From assembly GCA_030615475.1 (NCBI GenBank), contig JAUWZF010000003.1, positions 1-16,187 on the forward strand: 16,187 nt of DNA, given 5' to 3'. The notes under the pieces were generated by a model. That model did not search any database. It was given only the letters and a program-made list of their open reading frames with translations, and was not told the DNA's origin. The position numbers and the translations under genes are program-made. The DNA is from Dehalococcoidales bacterium (lineage in GTDB: Bacteria > Chloroflexota > Dehalococcoidia > Dehalococcoidales > RBG-16-60-22). Shown here one piece after another: positions 14,118 to 16,187 of this stretch (the first letter of the stretch is position 1; each line of letters opens with the position of its first letter).

Positions 14118-15452
14118 TTATTTATATACGCCGTATTCTTTTGCAGCGTCCATCATGGCAGTCAGATTAGCGGGGTCGCCTTCATCAACCATAGCTCCCC
14201 CGGCCAGTATGTAACCGCCGCCCTTACCGCAGACCTCGATGAGCTTGCGGCAGTGTTCCTTGACCTGCTGGGGCGTACCGGTCATTATCAGCGAAGTGGG
14301 TACATTGCCGATGATACAGGCCTTATCACCGAGGACTTCCTTGGCTCTAAAGATATCGGTCTGGTCAAAATACCAGGCCACCGCCCCCCCAGGTAATTCC
14401 CTGACAATATCCAGGCGCTGGTTATAGCTGCCCTCAGCAAAGAGCATAGGCATAATACCATCTTCAACAAGAGCCATGACAACCTTCTTCAAGCTGGGCC
14501 AGTAGAAGGTCTCGAACTGCTTTCCCGACATAAAACCGTCAGCGCCTTTATGCAGCGGCATCATTACTATAGGCGGACCGGAGTCGCTCACGGATGATTT
14601 AGCCGAAGCAATGGTCAGGGGCGTTATTCTTTCCATAGCCTCATGGAGCTTGTCCGGCCGCTGGAACATGTCCATCATTATGCCCTGGGTACCCCTGAGC
14701 GTATCGCCGAGGGTATCAAAGGGCGCCTTGGCCAGACCACCTATTATGCTGGGAAATCCCAGTTCCAGTGCCTCATTGATGACACTACCGATGGCTTCCG
14801 CCCACTTTATACTTTCTCTGCCGGCCTCCAGTAGAGCTTCAAACGCAGCCTGAACATCGGGAATGCCGAACGGTACGAAAGACATGATGGCGATTTCTTC
14901 TATAGATGTAAACGGTGGAATATTCCGGAAGGGTTCAAAGGCACCGAACACGCGCGGTAAATACGTTCTCAGCCAGAAGTTAGACGGGTCTTGGATAAGG
15001 TCATCGTATTCATCCGCCTTCATGTATTCGCCCTCAACACACTGGTAAGATAGCGTATCCGTGGACAGCCCGTGGCCGGGCCACTTGTAGAGCTTGTAAT
15101 CGACAACTTCCAGGGCTTTCCCGGAAGGAACAAAGACAGGACCCATGTAAGTATCCATATCGCCGAATTCATGGAGGAATTTACGCCATGCCTGCTTTAG
15201 TTTAGTAGAATCATACATGACCTCATGGAGCGTCATGCCGGCGTAACTGGCGGCAAACAGACTGACCGGTATATTGCACGGGACCCGGTCAGGCTTCTGT
15301 AACTGGAAAGCCCTGCCTAACCTGGTAACCCTTTCCCGGTAAGCCTTCCTGGCTTCCGGGCTGGTGAATTTTATATCAGACGCAGACATCCACGCTTTGA
15401 AGCGTTCCTCCCGTTTTTCGTCTGGGGTCAACTCCGCCCATTCTTTGGCCAT
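14118..15452 (-). CDS. UroD-like methyltransferase, paralog 4
   Basis: The frame is open to a TTG at 15467 that overlaps the corrinoid gene, but the ATG at 15452 gives MAKEWAELTPDEKREERF, which aligns with the starts of its sisters, so I use it (444 residues). That start is one base after the corrinoid stop codon (TAAaATG), so ribosomes could re-initiate; no strong Shine-Dalgarno sequence is visible. Blocks seen are KWPGHG, EYMKADEYD, APFD..GDTLRGT, PLHKGAD (His301 in this numbering), FAEGSY, CIIGNV and CRKLIEVC. HKGA instead of HKGD and GDT instead of ADM set it slightly apart. Being coupled directly to the corrinoid gene, it may be the original partner of that protein. Confidence 0.88.
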   Translation of the reverse strand: MAKEWAELTPDEKREERFKAWMSASDIKFTSPEARKAYRERVTRLGRAFQLQKPDRVPCNIPVSLFAASYAGMTLHEVMYDSTKLKQAWRKFLHEFGDMDTYMGPVFVPSGKALEVVDYKLYKWPGHGLSTDTLSYQCVEGEYMKADEYDDLIQDPSNFWLRTYLPRVFGAFEPFRNIPPFTSIEEIAIMSFVPFGIPDVQAAFEALLEAGRESIKWAEAIGSVINEALELGFPSIIGGLAKAPFDTLGDTLRGTQGIMMDMFQRPDKLHEAMERITPLTIASAKSSVSDSGPPIVMMPLHKGADGFMSGKQFETFYWPSLKKVVMALVEDGIMPMLFAEGSYNQRLDIVRELPGGAVAWYFDQTDIFRAKEVLGDKACIIGNVPTSLIMTGTPQQVKEHCRKLIEVCGKGGGYILAGGAMVDEGDPANLTAMMDAAKEYGVYK

Positions 15453-15453
15453 T

Positions 15454-16086
15454 TTACTTTGCACCAATCCACTGCTTGGCCAGAGCTACCGCCGCCATGG
15501 CGTCTTTACCGAAGGCATCGGCCTTGGCGTATTTCCTCACCTCTTCGTCCATCTGGCCGCCGCCTATCATTATTTTGATATCTTTCCTCAGGCCGGCCTT
15601 ATCCAGAGCCTCAACGGTCTCTTCCATGGCGTCAAAGGCAGGGGTCAGGAATCCGCTTAACCCCACGATCGGGGCATTGGTCTCTTTCACTTTATCCACG
15701 AATTTTTCCTTGGGAACATCGACACCCAGATTATGAACCTCGAAACCGTTGACATCCAGCATGAAGTCGACGATATTCAGGCCGATATCGTGAATGTCTC
15801 CGGCAACCGTGCCGAGGACAATTGTACCGAGGCGCTTGGTTTCCACTGCCTTGGTGAGATGCGGTTTCACCATCTCGGTTACCTGCTTGAGAAGCTCGCC
15901 GGAGAAGACGAGCTCCGGTAAAAAGTACTCGCCGTCAGCAAAACGTTTGCCCACGACTTCCATACCCTTTCGGCTGTCTTCCAGTATTTTTATCGGGTCT
16001 TCACCGGATTCAATCCTCTCTTTAGTCAGCTTGAGGACCTCGTCCTCTTTTAAATCAGCGAGCAGATTAGCAAAATCTCCGGACAT
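15454..16086 (-). CDS. Corrinoid (B12-binding) methyl carrier protein, MtbC/MttC-like
   Basis: This 210-residue cytosolic protein carries the methyl group on cobalt. Residues 1-85 are the helical cap domain (LPELVFSGELLKQ... at 56-68). The Rossmann B12 domain follows, with GDIHDIG (96-102, His99 as lower cobalt ligand), SGFLT (144-148) and IGGG (174-177), then DAFGKDA (190-196). Length and domain order match the small corrinoid proteins of methylamine and methoxy-compound demethylation. The start is supported by AAGGAGG eight bases before the ATG. It is the first gene of the cassette in the window and stands directly before four UroD-like methyltransferases and a folate methyltransferase. It needs a reductive activator to recover from oxidation; none is in the window. 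Confidence 0.94.
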   Translation of the reverse strand: MSGDFANLLADLKEDEVLKLTKERIESGEDPIKILEDSRKGMEVVGKRFADGEYFLPELVFSGELLKQVTEMVKPHLTKAVETKRLGTIVLGTVAGDIHDIGLNIVDFMLDVNGFEVHNLGVDVPKEKFVDKVKETNAPIVGLSGFLTPAFDAMEETVEALDKAGLRKDIKIMIGGGQMDEEVRKYAKADAFGKDAMAAVALAKQWIGAK

Positions 16087-16122
16087 ACTGTAATCCTCCT
16101 TAGTTATTTATTGATGGTATAC

Positions 16123-16144
16123 CTGCAAAAGAATCGTTTTGCAG
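16123..16144. repeat. Perfect inverted repeat upstream of the corrinoid gene
   Basis: CTGCAAAA (16123-16130) and TTTTGCAG (16137-16144) are perfectly complementary with a six-base centre. It lies about 37 bases before the corrinoid start codon. It could be an operator, a leader hairpin, or the terminator of a gene beyond the window. I find no convincing promoter in the 101 bases upstream of the start, so I cannot choose. Confidence 0.5.
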
Positions 16145-16187
16145 TATTCTGTCTGGAAGGTGACTCACTCAGGGCGAGTATATCAAC

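Noticed and set aside
9896..15452. True heme-pathway uroporphyrinogen decarboxylase (HemE)
   Set aside because: None of the four copies has the RQAGRY-type N-terminal signature, they are about 90 residues longer than HemE, and the corrinoid and folate partners point to methyl transfer.

Overview
The window looks like a piece of an anaerobic bacterial chromosome. The mix of a large UroD-like methyltransferase family, a MtbC/MttC-like corrinoid protein, a methyltetrahydrofolate methyltransferase and a DUF169 protein is what I associate with sediment Dehalococcoidia (Chloroflexota) or other anaerobes with a folate-dependent C1 (Wood-Ljungdahl type) metabolism. This assignment is inference: there is no rRNA or marker protein in the window. 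Nearly all genes are on the minus strand.

Layout from left to right. Bases 2-685 (+) are the 3' part of a class III (CaiB/BaiF) CoA-transferase gene cut by the window edge. Converging on it is a minus-strand pair, a DUF169 protein and a flavodoxin-like protein (1295-2053, 735-1274), with a good sigma70-type promoter upstream. A 103-residue three-helix membrane protein (2217-2528, +) follows. Its promoter places the transcription start on the A of its ATG, so its mRNA is probably leaderless. A bidirectional terminator at 2548-2586 separates it from a Dpp/Opp-type ABC importer on the minus strand. In transcription order the importer genes are the lipoprotein binding protein (6866-8530), then two permeases and two ATPases (dppB 5566-6489, dppC 4624-5553, dppD 3659-4627, dppF 2621-3655). 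Both the binding-protein gene and dppB have a consensus-like promoter and a long leader with possible RNA structure.

An initiator tRNA-fMet (8908-8982, -) has its own strong promoter and intrinsic terminator. The right half of the window is a single minus-strand methyl-transfer cassette in the order corrinoid protein (15454-16086), four tandem UroD-like methyltransferase paralogs (14118-15452, 12682-14010, 11255-12589, 9896-11236) and a pterin-binding methyltransferase (9024-9878). The tRNA promoter's -35 box contains the stop codon of this last gene.

How the parts probably work together (inference): each UroD-like protein would take a methyl group from its own methylated substrate (methoxylated, N-methyl or S-methyl compound, unknown) and pass it to the one shared corrinoid protein; the pterin-binding protein would then pass it to tetrahydrofolate. 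Four substrate-side enzymes for one corrinoid carrier is the most unusual feature. All four paralogs lack the His-x-Cys...Cys zinc site of MtaA/MtbA and share other conserved residues instead. The importer could deliver a substrate for this route, but only its position suggests so.
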